From: Betaproteobacteria bacterium
Lineage (GTDB): Bacteria > Pseudomonadota > Gammaproteobacteria > Burkholderiales > Methylophilaceae
NCBI GenBank assembly: GCA_016867975.1
Contig: VGIC01000015.1
Coordinates: forward strand, 1-43,571
DNA: 43,571 nucleotides
Direction of reading: 5' to 3'
Below, one piece after another: positions 1 through 7,615 of this stretch. A program made the position numbers and the translations under genes. A model generated the notes under the pieces. It saw only the letters and a program-made list of their open reading frames with translations. It searched no databases and had not been told where the DNA came from. The stretch's first letter is position 1. Each line of letters opens with the position of its first letter.

Positions 1-45
1 TTCCGAAGCCAAAGGTCGTGGGTTCGACTCCCGCCGAGCGCGCCA
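1..45 (+). tRNA. tRNA-Arg(CCG), 3' part
   Basis: The 5' half lies outside the window. The first base is position 32, so the anticodon loop TTCCGAA is complete and the anticodon CCG reads the arginine codon CGG. It is followed by the 3' strand of the anticodon stem, a five-base variable loop, a T-arm with stem GTGGG/CCCGC around TTCGACT, the 3' acceptor strand CGAGCGC, discriminator G and an encoded CCA ending at 45. The missing acceptor 5' strand should read GCGCTCG. No terminator is visible directly after it. Confidence 0.9.
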
Positions 46-299
46 TATTTATCAATACAAGCCAAGATAGTGCTCACTTACTTGGATCTGTTTGTGCCCA
101 TAAATTTTCGGTATCTCTTTTCTAAATATGAAAATGTCCTTTAGTTTTTGTGCCCATTTTCTAGCGGTGCATCATATTAAAAAAACTTTAGAGCATGACC
201 CCTTTGCGGGACTTAGCGGTTATTGAATAAGCGCAGTCAAGCAATAGAGTCCTGAGACAATTGCACTGCGTCATGACCTTATTAGTGGCGGTAAAGATA

Positions 300-425
300 T
301 TCCGCATACGCTGAACCCCTTCCGGCTGAGGCTATTTGCCAAGGTGGGCTATTGGTAACTGAGGGGCGAAAGAAAGTCTTGAAATTGACGATTGCAATGC
401 AACAGCGACCGTAATTTGAAAGGGG
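300..425 (+). pseudogene. possible relic of a DDE transposase C-terminus
   Basis: The plus strand reads PFRLRLFAKVGYW up to a stop near 351. Shifting frame at about 353 then gives VTEGRKKVLKL and TIAMQQRP before another stop. Joined, the pattern R-L-R-L-x-x-K-V-G-x-x-V-x-x-G-R-K-x-x-L-K-L resembles the extreme C-terminus of IS1380-like DDE transposases. One frameshift and one stop inside 40 residues, and no recognisable N-terminal coding sequence, point to decay. The family is recalled from its pattern, not from a search, so it could be a chance resemblance. Confidence 0.3.
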
Positions 426-426
426 G

Positions 427-469
427 TGGGGTAAATAAACCCTTCGATCTACCCATTGTATTTACCCCA
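427..469. repeat. 11-bp perfect inverted repeat, 21-nt loop
   Basis: TGGGGTAAATA at 427-437 is the exact reverse complement of TATTTACCCCA at 459-469. There is no T-run after the hairpin, so it is not a standard intrinsic terminator. It lies between the transposase relic and the valS promoter and could be an operator, a relic transposon end or an RNA hairpin. Confidence 0.5.
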
Positions 470-584
470 ATTCTTACGTTTTGAGAATTTCTAATGGAAA
501 ATCTTAGATCATCGCATCTTGTTGTATCAGTAGGAGAAATTTCATCTGATTATTGCGTCATAAGCATGGGGTTAGGGTGACTGT

Positions 585-592
585 GATAAAAT
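585..592 (+). promoter_or_regulatory. extended -10 of the valS promoter
   Basis: TGATAAAAT (584-592) fits an extended -10 (TGn then TAAAAT at 587-592) and is followed by a GC-rich stretch CCGCCCCC directly before ATG at 601. No good -35 lies 17 bases upstream. A start of transcription 7-9 bases after the -10 would fall at or next to the start codon, and no Shine-Dalgarno sequence precedes the ATG. Confidence 0.55.
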
Positions 593-600
593 CCGCCCCC

Positions 601-3435
601 ATGAATACTGAAACTACACAATCACAGCAAGGCGCGCTCGCCAAATCCTTTGATCCGAAAACCATCGAAAGTAAATGGTATGCGTTCTGGGAGGGTAAAG
701 GCTACTATGCGGCAGGTCTGAATCCCGCTGTCCAAGACAACTTCTGCATATTGCTACCACCTCCCAATGTGACTGGCACGCTACATATGGGGCATGGTTT
801 TAACCAGACCTTGATGGATGCACTCACGCGCTATCACCGCATGAAGGGTGACAACACGCTCTGGCAGCCAGGGACTGACCATGCGGGTATCGCCACACAG
901 ATTGTGGTTGAGCGCCAATTGGATGTGCAAGGGATATCACGTCATGACCTAGGGCGCGAGAAATTCTTGGAAAAGGTCTGGGAGTGGAAGGAGTATTCAG
1001 GCGGCACCATCACCAAACAGATGCGTCGTCTTGGCACATCGCCAGACTGGAGCCGCGAGCGGTTCACTATGGATGCTGGGCTGAATCAGATTGTGACCAA
1101 GACCTTTGTGCGTTTATATAACGAAGGGTTGATCTATCGCGGCAAGCGTTTGGTGAACTGGGATGTGAAGCTCGGTACAGCCGTGTCAGACCTCGAGGTG
1201 GTGCAGGAAGAGGAAGATGGCTCCATGTGGCACATCACCTATCCATTGGCCAATGGCGATGGTCACCTGACCGTCGCAACGACCCGCCCGGAAACGATGC
1301 TGGGCGATGTGGCTGTGATGGTGCATCCGGAAGATGTGCGCTATCAGCATCTGATTGGTAAAAATGTGAAGTTGCCATTGTGTGACCGTGAAATTCCTAT
1401 CATTGCCGATGATTACGTGGATTTAGAGTTCGGCACCGGCGTGGTGAAAGTGACGCCGGCGCATGATTTTAACGATTATGCGGTCGGTCAGTGCCATCAA
1501 TTGCCGATGATCGGCATTTTGAATCTACAGGGATTCGTGAATGAGAGTGCGCCTGCCCAATATCAGGGTTTGGAGCGTTTTGCTGCACGCAAGCAGATAG
1601 TGACCGATCTAGAGGCGCAAGGCTACTTGGTTAAAACAGAAAAACATAAACTCAAGGTACCACGCGGAGATCGAACTGGCGTGGTGATCGAGCCGATGCT
1701 AACAGATCAATGGTTCGTGGCTATGAGCAAACCAGCCGCAGATGGTAAATCCATCACGCAAAAGGCGTTGGATGTGGTTTCAAGCGGCGAGATCAAGTTC
1801 TATCCGGAAAACTGGATCAATACTTATTACCAGTGGCTGAATAATATCCAGGACTGGTGTATTTCACGCCAGTTATGGTGGGGACACCAGATCCCAGCCT
1901 GGTACGCTGATGACGGCCAGGTGTTCGTGGCGCATGATGAAGCTGAAGCCAAAGTGTTGGCGATAGAGGCAGGTTATGCAGGCACTTTAACGCGTGACAA
2001 TGATGTGTTGGATACTTGGTATTCATCAGCACTTTGGCCGTTTTCGACCTTGGATTGGACGGGGGATGAGGCACTGGATGCGAACAATCAGGCCTTGCAA
2101 CAGTACCTGCCGTCCAGTGTTTTGGTGACTGGGTTTGACATCATCTTCTTCTGGGTGGCTCGTATGGTGATGATGACCACGCATATTACGGGCAAGATCC
2201 CGTTCAAACATGTGTACGTACATGGTTTGATCCGAGATGCTGAGGGCCAGAAAATGAGCAAGTCTAAGGGGAATGTGTTAGACCCGATTGATTTGATCGA
2301 TGGAATCGGTCTTGAGGAGTTGATCAAAAAACGCACCACGGGGTTGATGAATCCCAAACAGGCAGAACAGATTGAAAAGCGCACGCGCAAAGAGTTTCCG
2401 GAAGGCATCAACGCTTATGGGACGGATGCCTTGCGATTCACTTTCGCCGCATTGGCTTCACCGGGGCGTGACATCAAATTTGATTTGCAGCGCTGTGACG
2501 GATATCGCAATTTCTGCAACAAATTATGGAATGCGACCCGTTTCGTTTTGATGAACACTGAAGGCCAGGATAATGGCTTTGACGCGGCAAGCTGTCATGC
2601 GGGAGGACGCAAGTTTTCCCAGGCAGACCGCTGGATTGTGAGTACCTTGCAACGTACCGAAGCCGAAGTTGAGCGTGCATTTGAAGATTACCGTTTTGAC
2701 TTGGCAGCGAAAGCGATTTACGAATTTGTGTGGGATGAATACTGTGACTGGTATTTAGAGCTCGCCAAAGTACAGATTCAAAACGGTGACAAGGCCGAGA
2801 AGCGTGCAACACGCCGCACTTTACTGCGCGTGCTGGAAACCATTTTGCGTTTGGCGCATCCAATTATGCCTTTTATCACAGAAGAAATCTGGCAAACAAT
2901 CGCCCCGATGACAGAGGCGCATGGTGCAAGCATCATGCTACAATCTTATCCAAAGGCACAGGCAGAAAAGCTGGATGAGGCTTCTGAAGCATGGGTGACG
3001 TTGTTGAAACAATCAGTCGACGCTTGCCGCAGTCTGCGTGGTGAAATGGGCATTTCGCCGGCTACTAGAGTGCCGTTGATCGCGGCGGGTAACGCGGAAA
3101 AATTGGCGCAGTATGCACCTTACCTCAAGGCGCTCGCTAAATTGGAAGAGGTCGCAGTGGTGGCCGAGTTACCCGAAGCTGATGCGCCTGTGATGCTGGT
3201 AGAGGATTTCAAGTTGATGTTAAAGGTTGAAATCGATGTCGCCGCTGAAAAAGAGCGTTTGGGTAAAGAAATTGCGCGTCTGGAGAACGAGATCAACAAG
3301 GCTAATGCTAAACTCAGGAACGAGAGTTTCGTTGCGCGCGCACCAGCTACTGTAGTTGAGCAAGAAAAAGGCCGTGTGGTCGAATTTAGTGCCAATTTGG
3401 ATAGACTGAAAACGCAGTTGGCTAAGCTCAAATAA
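601..3435 (+). CDS. valS: valyl-tRNA synthetase
   Basis: Charges tRNA-Val with valine in the cytoplasm. At 944 residues it has the usual class Ia ValRS length. The ATP-binding HIGH motif appears as HMGH at residues 62-65 within [14 protein letters not shown], and the second motif is KMSKS at 551-555. Between them is the large editing (CP1) insertion that removes mischarged threonine, recognisable by [10 protein letters not shown]. An anticodon-binding domain follows, and the last 70 residues form the Lys/Glu-rich coiled coil typical of bacterial ValRS. The frame is open upstream to a TTG at 553, but the ATG at 601 gives the family's N-terminus and sits just after a good -10, so I use 601. It appears to be transcribed alone. 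Confidence 0.97.
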   Translation: MNTETTQSQQGALAKSFDPKTIESKWYAFWEGKGYYAAGLNPAVQDNFCILLPPPNVTGTLHMGHGFNQTLMDALTRYHRMKGDNTLWQPGTDHAGIATQIVVERQLDVQGISRHDLGREKFLEKVWEWKEYSGGTITKQMRRLGTSPDWSRERFTMDAGLNQIVTKTFVRLYNEGLIYRGKRLVNWDVKLGTAVSDLEVVQEEEDGSMWHITYPLANGDGHLTVATTRPETMLGDVAVMVHPEDVRYQHLIGKNVKLPLCDREIPIIADDYVDLEFGTGVVKVTPAHDFNDYAVGQCHQLPMIGILNLQGFVNESAPAQYQGLERFAARKQIVTDLEAQGYLVKTEKHKLKVPRGDRTGVVIEPMLTDQWFVAMSKPAADGKSITQKALDVVSSGEIKFYPENWINTYYQWLNNIQDWCISRQLWWGHQIPAWYADDGQVFVAHDEAEAKVLAIEAGYAGTLTRDNDVLDTWYSSALWPFSTLDWTGDEALDANNQALQQYLPSSVLVTGFDIIFFWVARMVMMTTHITGKIPFKHVYVHGLIRDAEGQKMSKSKGNVLDPIDLIDGIGLEELIKKRTTGLMNPKQAEQIEKRTRKEFPEGINAYGTDALRFTFAALASPGRDIKFDLQRCDGYRNFCNKLWNATRFVLMNTEGQDNGFDAASCHAGGRKFSQADRWIVSTLQRTEAEVERAFEDYRFDLAAKAIYEFVWDEYCDWYLELAKVQIQNGDKAEKRATRRTLLRVLETILRLAHPIMPFITEEIWQTIAPMTEAHGASIMLQSYPKAQAEKLDEASEAWVTLLKQSVDACRSLRGEMGISPATRVPLIAAGNAEKLAQYAPYLKALAKLEEVAVVAELPEADAPVMLVEDFKLMLKVEIDVAAEKERLGKEIARLENEINKANAKLRNESFVARAPATVVEQEKGRVVEFSANLDRLKTQLAKLK

Positions 3436-3461
3436 CCGCAGGTTGAATCTGGTGATTAGAA

Positions 3462-3478
3462 AGGGGCGATGAGCCCCT
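3462..3478 (+). terminator. hairpin after valS, weak terminator candidate
   Basis: AGGGGC (3462-3467), loop GATGA, GCCCCT (3473-3478) form a GC-rich stem 26 bases after the valS stop. It lacks a T-run, so any termination would be weak or need help. Confidence 0.35.
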
Positions 3479-3587
3479 CGCATTGCCTCGCTGGTGCATT
3501 GCAAAGCGTATTGATTGAGTAAATGAAGACGGGTGGCTTATGAATAGCAAACGCTTTGCTCTGCCTCCCTGCTTACATAGAATCTGA

Positions 3588-4715
3588 ATGATGTTTAGCC
3601 GTATCTCCAAGCAAGCGCTCACAATGGTATTTGCCGTGCTCTTATCAACACAGGCCTGTGGCGGTGATATTGATGTATTAGCTACCCATCTTAGTGCATT
3701 GGAAAACACCAGCGACCTAGAATACATCAGGATCGATTCCGGCTCAAAATCGCTACAACTAGGCTACATCAACCACAGAGTCACACAACTCAGAGCTAGG
3801 CTCATTCAACTAGGCTACGAGATTGCAAGCGAAGGAGTATATGACAAGGCGCTTGAGAGCGCTGTCAAGGACTATCAAAAATCCATCAACCTGACAGCAG
3901 ATGGCAAAGTAGGCAAACTCACTTTGTTTAACTTGAATTTGACGCGTGCGGAGAAAATCCACATCATCAAAAACCAGTTGCTGTCGATGAATGAAGTGTT
4001 CAGCACCTTAGGGTCGAACAAGTTTATCCTGATTAACATTCCTGCTTATCAGCTCTATGCATACGAGAACGGCACCCCCTCTTTTAGCAGCAAAGTGATT
4101 CTTGGACACAAGGAACGTCAGACTCCACTAATGGAAACTTCGCTGACCGGCATTCTCTATAATCCGACTTGGACACTTCCGTCTACGATTATTGAAAAAG
4201 ACATCTTTAAAAATGGTAAGCTGGACCTTAAATACATCGATGATCATAAGCTGGTGCTGATGGATCACCAGAATAACCTGGTCGGGCCGGATGGCAACGT
4301 TTCTTTGAATGACTTTTTATCTCACCGCATTAAGCTGGTGCAGCCTGCCAGCAACAATAACGCGTTAGGCGTCATTAAGTTCCAACTAAAGGACACCCCC
4401 GACATTTACATGCATGATACCAACCAGCACATCCTTTTCGAGCGGGACGCAAGGGCGCTTTCATCAGGATGCATTCGTGTCCAGAAGTATCTGGATCTGG
4501 CCTCTTGGGCTTTGGGCAAATCGGATAAACACATCATCAAGATGATTGAGGCAGCAAAGACCGTGCCTGTTCGGGTGCAAGCCATCCCTGTTAAAACAGT
4601 GTACTGGATGGCAGAAGTTGTGAACGGTGAAAGTGTGCTGTATCATCAAGATGTATACAAGATGAATAGCCTGACTTCTGGTGCCACCTCAGTCAGAAAA
4701 ACATACAGCCCGTAA
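3588..4715 (+). CDS. L,D-transpeptidase, YcbB-like (YkuD domain)
   Basis: Predicted periplasmic enzyme that forms 3-3 cross-links in peptidoglycan or attaches proteins to it. The first 25 residues form a Sec signal peptide (LTMVFAVLLSTQACGG). A peptidoglycan-binding helical repeat follows at about 55-105 (QLGYEIASEGVYDKAL), then the YkuD catalytic domain at about 145-310. The catalytic pair is visible as H276 in YMHD and C295 in SSGCIRV, where most relatives have SHGC; the serine-for-histidine change is unusual but the cysteine is intact. At 375 residues it is shorter than E. coli LdtD (about 615), lacking the long N-terminal region. A TAGAAT box at 3578-3583 lies so close that the second ATG (3591) may be the first transcribed codon. 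mepA follows 26 bases later, probably co-transcribed. Confidence 0.88.
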   Translation: MMFSRISKQALTMVFAVLLSTQACGGDIDVLATHLSALENTSDLEYIRIDSGSKSLQLGYINHRVTQLRARLIQLGYEIASEGVYDKALESAVKDYQKSINLTADGKVGKLTLFNLNLTRAEKIHIIKNQLLSMNEVFSTLGSNKFILINIPAYQLYAYENGTPSFSSKVILGHKERQTPLMETSLTGILYNPTWTLPSTIIEKDIFKNGKLDLKYIDDHKLVLMDHQNNLVGPDGNVSLNDFLSHRIKLVQPASNNNALGVIKFQLKDTPDIYMHDTNQHILFERDARALSSGCIRVQKYLDLASWALGKSDKHIIKMIEAAKTVPVRVQAIPVKTVYWMAEVVNGESVLYHQDVYKMNSLTSGATSVRKTYSP

Positions 4716-4741
4716 GCAAGCACTTACATTTTATTGATGCT

Positions 4742-5527
4742 ATGCACATTCCACATAACACTTCCATGCTTGGCAAGCTCGTTTGTGTGCTTTCGCTGTT
4801 ATTGATTAACTGGCATGCTGGTGCAGGGGAATCAATTGGCTCGCCTGCAAACGGCTGCCTGACCAACGCCACAGAATTGCCTTTGGATGCATCAGGCTAT
4901 CAGGTTCTGCGCCCTGAAAGAAACCGGTACTACGGCCACAATACGCTGATTCACTTAATTCAGAAGTTGGGCGAAACCGCGCATCAGGCGCACTGGGGGC
5001 AGTTGTTGATCGGCGACCTGTCCGTTGCAACAGGCGGTCCGCTGTTAGATGGCCACCGTAGCCACCAGAACGGGTTGGATGCCGATATTCTCTTTGCGAT
5101 GCCAGCAGAGCCATTACCAGCATTTGCACTTGCTACTCCGGAAATGCCAGAGATGGTGATGCCAGACGGCAAACACATTGATCATGAAATGTGGCGTGCA
5201 GGTCAGGAGCAGCTATTAAAATTAATCGCAGAGGATCCGCAAGTGGATAGAGTGTTTGTTCACGCTGCCATTAAAAAGCACTTGTGTCAGAAAACCTCTA
5301 GTGATACCTGGTTAAGGAAAATTAGACCATGGTGGGGTCATACCGAACATCTGCACGTACGCATGCTCTGCCCGAAAGATAGTCCTGACTGCGTCGACAC
5401 CAACCCTATTCCTAATGGCGATGGCTGTGACGTTGGCTTAGACTGGTGGTTCCAGCAACCCCCGTCTGAGACTGAAGAACTCCATGACCCCGTACCGCCA
5501 GTGCGCTGCCGTATGGAAAAGAGCTAG
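4742..5527 (+). CDS. mepA: penicillin-insensitive murein endopeptidase (M74)
   Basis: Periplasmic zinc endopeptidase that cuts cross-links between peptidoglycan peptides. The M74 signature is present: HRSHQNGLDAD at residues 105-115 supplies the zinc ligands H108 and D115, and WWGHTEHLHVR at 197-207 supplies the third histidine (H205) and the neighbouring catalytic H203. A signal peptide covers roughly residues 9-28 (LGKLVCVLSLLLINWHAGAG). The 261-residue length is close to E. coli MepA (274). Several cysteines in the C-terminal half match the disulfide-rich family. It follows the L,D-transpeptidase and would act on the same polymer. Start is uncertain: ATG 4742 or ATG 4766, where the signal peptide would begin directly. 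Its stop shares a CTAG with the opposing gene's stop. Confidence 0.9.
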   Translation: MHIPHNTSMLGKLVCVLSLLLINWHAGAGESIGSPANGCLTNATELPLDASGYQVLRPERNRYYGHNTLIHLIQKLGETAHQAHWGQLLIGDLSVATGGPLLDGHRSHQNGLDADILFAMPAEPLPAFALATPEMPEMVMPDGKHIDHEMWRAGQEQLLKLIAEDPQVDRVFVHAAIKKHLCQKTSSDTWLRKIRPWWGHTEHLHVRMLCPKDSPDCVDTNPIPNGDGCDVGLDWWFQQPPSETEELHDPVPPVRCRMEKS

Positions 5528-6060
5528 TCGATTAAACGCCTTGCACCGCTCAAGCGGCGCTCATAAGTATTGGCTTCGATCTCATCTATCCCGATAGTGC
5601 GGCCTGACTCCGGCGCATGGATGAATTTCTTATCCCCCAGATAAATTCCTACATGAGCAAATAAGCCGCGTTTACTTTTGAAGAAAACCAAGTCACCGGG
5701 CAACAGATCTTTTAGGTCGATCTTGCGTCCCACTTGAGACATGGCCATAGCAGTCCTCGGCAGGGTCATATTAATACTATTCCCCACGACAAAGCGCACA
5801 AAGCCGCTGCAATCAAATCCACTTGAGGGGGAGTTGCCACCCCATTTATATTTAATTCCCATTAACGTGAGGGCATGGGCGACAATATTAGATGATTTCT
5901 GCAAAGACTGATTGAGGATATTGAGATCTGCTGACTCTGACGTCTCTTCAGTCAATGCCTCTACTTCTTGGGCATGGCCTGTATCTAGCTCATCTGCTAT
6001 TGCAGAAAAGCTACAACCCCCTCCCACCATCAGTATCAAAACAGCAAGCAATTTTCTCAT
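5524..6060 (-). CDS. NlpC/P60 family peptidoglycan hydrolase, secreted
   Basis: Predicted cysteine peptidase that cuts within peptide stems of peptidoglycan. A signal peptide (KLLAVLILMVGGGC, then SFSAIADE) opens the protein; GGGC could serve as a poor lipobox, otherwise cleavage after AIA is likely. The NlpC/P60 domain fills residues 60-178 with catalytic cysteine C84 in GFDCSGF, the histidine in HVGIYLGD and a third polar residue in IHAP. ATG at 6060 is preferred over an upstream TTG at 6078 because the signal peptide starts directly there. The 178-residue size matches Spr/NlpC-type hydrolases. A minus-strand TATAAT is seen at 6093-6098. The gene converges on mepA, so three cell-wall enzymes sit together. 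Confidence 0.88.
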   Translation of the reverse strand: MRKLLAVLILMVGGGCSFSAIADELDTGHAQEVEALTEETSESADLNILNQSLQKSSNIVAHALTLMGIKYKWGGNSPSSGFDCSGFVRFVVGNSINMTLPRTAMAMSQVGRKIDLKDLLPGDLVFFKSKRGLFAHVGIYLGDKKFIHAPESGRTIGIDEIEANTYERRLSGARRLID

Positions 6061-6092
6061 CTTGCGTTGGAATCTCAAATAATCGAGGCATA

Positions 6093-6098
6093 ATTATA
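6093..6098 (-). promoter_or_regulatory. -10 box of the NlpC/P60 gene
   Basis: Minus-strand TATAAT lies about 33 bases upstream of the chosen ATG at 6060. A clear -35 was not found in the AT-rich tract upstream. Confidence 0.4.
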
Positions 6099-6130
6099 TG
6101 ATTTTATTATATTTTTACAAGAGGCGCGCT

Positions 6131-6343
6131 CGAAATTGAAGTGTAAAATTTTCGAAGGAAAGTATTGCATGGGAGGCTACAAACAATTTGAGCATAGAGG
6201 ACGAAGTATCATCCAGGCGCTGGCTGGATAGCGATTGGTTATCAGTATTGACGATTTTGCGTGAGCTGCGTCGGAGTTGCTCACGCCAGACGCATTCTAT
6301 TTTTGGCAACATAATTCTGCAATTTTTGCACTGCAACCTTGAA
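6131..6343 (+). mobile_element. internally deleted IS30-type relic, about 213 bp
   Basis: The right end encodes ELLTPDAFYFWQHNSAIFALQP and stop (about 6274-6342), closely matching the transposase C-terminus at 27267-27329 (ELFAPDAFDFRQHYAAFALQP). Just upstream, a stretch near 6250-6272 resembles the 'DAIACKL' codons of that copy with a deletion after it. The left end CGAAATTGAAGTGTAAAATTTT (6131-6152, read as two joined segments) is an imperfect inverted complement of the right end TTTTTGCACTGCAACCTTGAA, as expected of terminal repeats. No target-site duplication is obvious. It is a dead, MITE-sized remnant in the upstream region of the lipoprotein gene. Confidence 0.6.
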
Positions 6344-6389
6344 AACGCCCATATTTTCCTAAAACAGTTCTCAACTATATAAAAATACT

Positions 6390-6416
6390 AGCTATTTTAA
6401 AAATAGCTGGTAAAAT
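6390..6416 (+). promoter_or_regulatory. palindrome plus extended -10 upstream of small lipoprotein gene
   Basis: AGCTATTTT (6390-6398) and AAAATAGCT (6400-6408) form a perfect 9-bp inverted repeat with one base between. It abuts TGGTAAAAT (6408-6416), an extended -10 box. There is no recognisable -35, so the palindrome occupies the spacer and -35 area where a regulator could bind. The transcript would have a leader of about 70 bases. Confidence 0.45.
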
Positions 6417-6494
6417 TCGCGTCACTCAGTATGGCTTGAAGTAGAGCTGTTACTGAAAAAAGTTTTTTTAACTAGTTAAACTTAAGGAAATAAA

Positions 6495-6680
6495 ATGACA
6501 CGTTCTGTATTGTTAGCTGCATTGTTGGCTCTTGCTGTTACTGCTTGTGGTGAGAAAGCTGCTGAAGCTCCTGCTGAAGCTGCTCCTGCTGTAGAAGCGC
6601 CTGCTGCTGAAGCTGCTCCTGCTGCTGAAGCTGCTCCTGCTGCTGAAGCTGCTCCTGCTGCTGAAGCTGCTGCTAAGTAA
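6495..6680 (+). CDS. tiny Ala/Pro/Glu-repeat lipoprotein
   Basis: A 61-residue protein with a hydrophobic signal (SVLLAALLALAVTAC) ending in a lipobox VTAC at residues 15-18, so it should be lipidated and envelope-bound. The mature part after C18 is almost only Ala, Pro and Glu, with the six-residue unit AAPAAE repeated. A strong Shine-Dalgarno TAAGGA (6483-6488), its own promoter-like sequence and a strong terminator (6705-6730) show a self-contained transcription unit. The reverse strand is open too, but only because the GCT/GCA repeats lack stops. No known function can be assigned; an acidic Ala-Pro-Glu spacer could span periplasm or wall. High expression is an inference from its signals. 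Confidence 0.8.
   Translation: MTRSVLLAALLALAVTACGEKAAEAPAEAAPAVEAPAAEAAPAAEAAPAAEAAPAAEAAAK
6576..6674 (+). repeat. 18-bp tandem repeats coding AAPAAE
   Basis: The unit GAAGCTGCTCCTGCTGCT occurs three times perfectly (6609-6626, 6627-6644, 6645-6662) with a partial fourth from 6663. Imperfect units precede it from 6576, one of them 15 bp long. All changes keep the reading frame. Near-identical DNA repeats suggest copy number can vary by slippage. Confidence 0.85.
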
Positions 6681-6704
6681 TTCATTTAGTTAGCAAAAAG
6701 TACA

Positions 6705-6730
6705 AAGCCGACTTTCAAGTCGGCTTTTTT
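6705..6730 (+). terminator. intrinsic terminator of the small lipoprotein gene
   Basis: AAGCCGACT (6705-6713), loop TTCA, AGTCGGCTT (6718-6726) form a perfect 9-bp stem that runs straight into a T-run. Confidence 0.9.
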
Positions 6731-6809
6731 GTTGGCATCAATCTGCTACATTGATTTATGCTTGTTTGGTATGAATATCTGATTTGGATCAATGTCAGTC
6801 GTGCATCCC

Positions 6810-7583
6810 TTAGCGGATGACGCGCCAATCCAGCCCCAAGGATTGATCGGCCACCCCTATCCACGCGTGTTCGCACCCCAAAATGTCCGCTAGGGCTGTT
6901 TTCGCCAATAACGGAGTATTGTTCTTTGCGCTGAGATGTGCCGCCACGATATGCTGTAACTGGCTGTTGTCTAACTTAGACAGCAATTTCGCGGAGTCTG
7001 AATTCTCTAAATGCCCAAGATCGCCGCCAACGCGCTGTTTTAACATTCTGCTGTAGGGACCATTCTTCAGCATTTCAGCATCATGATTACACTCGAGCAT
7101 CAGGGCATGACAGCCGCTCAAGCGCTCTTCTATATGAGGTGTGCTTTTTCCAACGTCAGTCAGTACGCCCAATCTAAAGTTTCCGTCAGAAAAACAGCAT
7201 TGGATTGGTTCGCGGGCATCATGGGGGACAGGGTAGGGCTGCAGTTGAATGTCGCTGATTTCCACGGTTGAATGACTATCGATCACATTCAGTTGCAGGC
7301 TGTGCTGGCTTGGAATATAGCGCTCCGCCATTTTTAGAGTGCCATAGGTCAGCCAAATCGGAATATCGAATTTTGCGGCAAATTTGAAAGCACCGCCTGC
7401 ATGGTCGTCATGCTCGTGCGTAATCACTATTCCTGTTAATTCTTCTGGGGTAAGCGACAATCGCTTTAATCTGGAAGTCACTTCTTTGATACTGAATCCG
7501 CAATCCAGCATCAGGCGTGTTTGTTTGACTTCCACTACCAGGGAGTTGCCGGCGCTACCGCTGCCTAGAGAAGCGAATCTCAT
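6810..7583 (-). CDS. MBL-fold metal-dependent hydrolase (YycJ-like)
   Basis: A 257-residue metallo-beta-lactamase-fold protein. The N-terminal SLGSGSAGNS is the hallmark of the YycJ subgroup, and HEHDDH at residues 56-61 is the HxHxDH di-metal motif; further ligands lie in ECNHD and AAHLSAKN. Members of this subgroup are thought to act as nucleases or phosphodiesterases, but the substrate cannot be read from sequence. It is the last gene of the dapA-bamC group, 32 bases after bamC, so it is probably co-transcribed. Start is ATG at 7583, giving the canonical first strand directly. Confidence 0.85.
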   Translation of the reverse strand: MRFASLGSGSAGNSLVVEVKQTRLMLDCGFSIKEVTSRLKRLSLTPEELTGIVITHEHDDHAGGAFKFAAKFDIPIWLTYGTLKMAERYIPSQHSLQLNVIDSHSTVEISDIQLQPYPVPHDAREPIQCCFSDGNFRLGVLTDVGKSTPHIEERLSGCHALMLECNHDAEMLKNGPYSRMLKQRVGGDLGHLENSDSAKLLSKLDNSQLQHIVAAHLSAKNNTPLLAKTALADILGCEHAWIGVADQSLGLDWRVIR

Positions 7584-7615
7584 CGCTGAACCTGTTACCT
7601 GCTAGAGGGCGGCAT

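Larger units (their letters stand above)
46..600. other. 555-bp gene-poor tract between tRNA-Arg and valS
   Basis: No intact gene is visible. The tract holds a possible transposase relic (about 300-425), an 11-bp inverted repeat (427-437 with 459-469), two copies of TTTGTGCCCAT (about 89-99 and 149-159) and, at its end, the valS promoter. Position beside a tRNA 3' end and the decayed contents suggest an old insertion scar. I see no intact integrase and no duplicated tRNA end that would mark a live attachment site. Confidence 0.6.

Noticed and set aside
1-45. Live attachment site at the tRNA 3' end
   Set aside because: No integrase and no second copy of the tRNA 3' end was found nearby.
6482-6685. 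Minus-strand 67-codon frame rich in Ala/Ser/Gly
   Set aside because: It is the mirror of the GCT repeats in the lipoprotein gene, which happen to lack stops on both strands; the plus strand has the ribosome site, lipobox, promoter and terminator.
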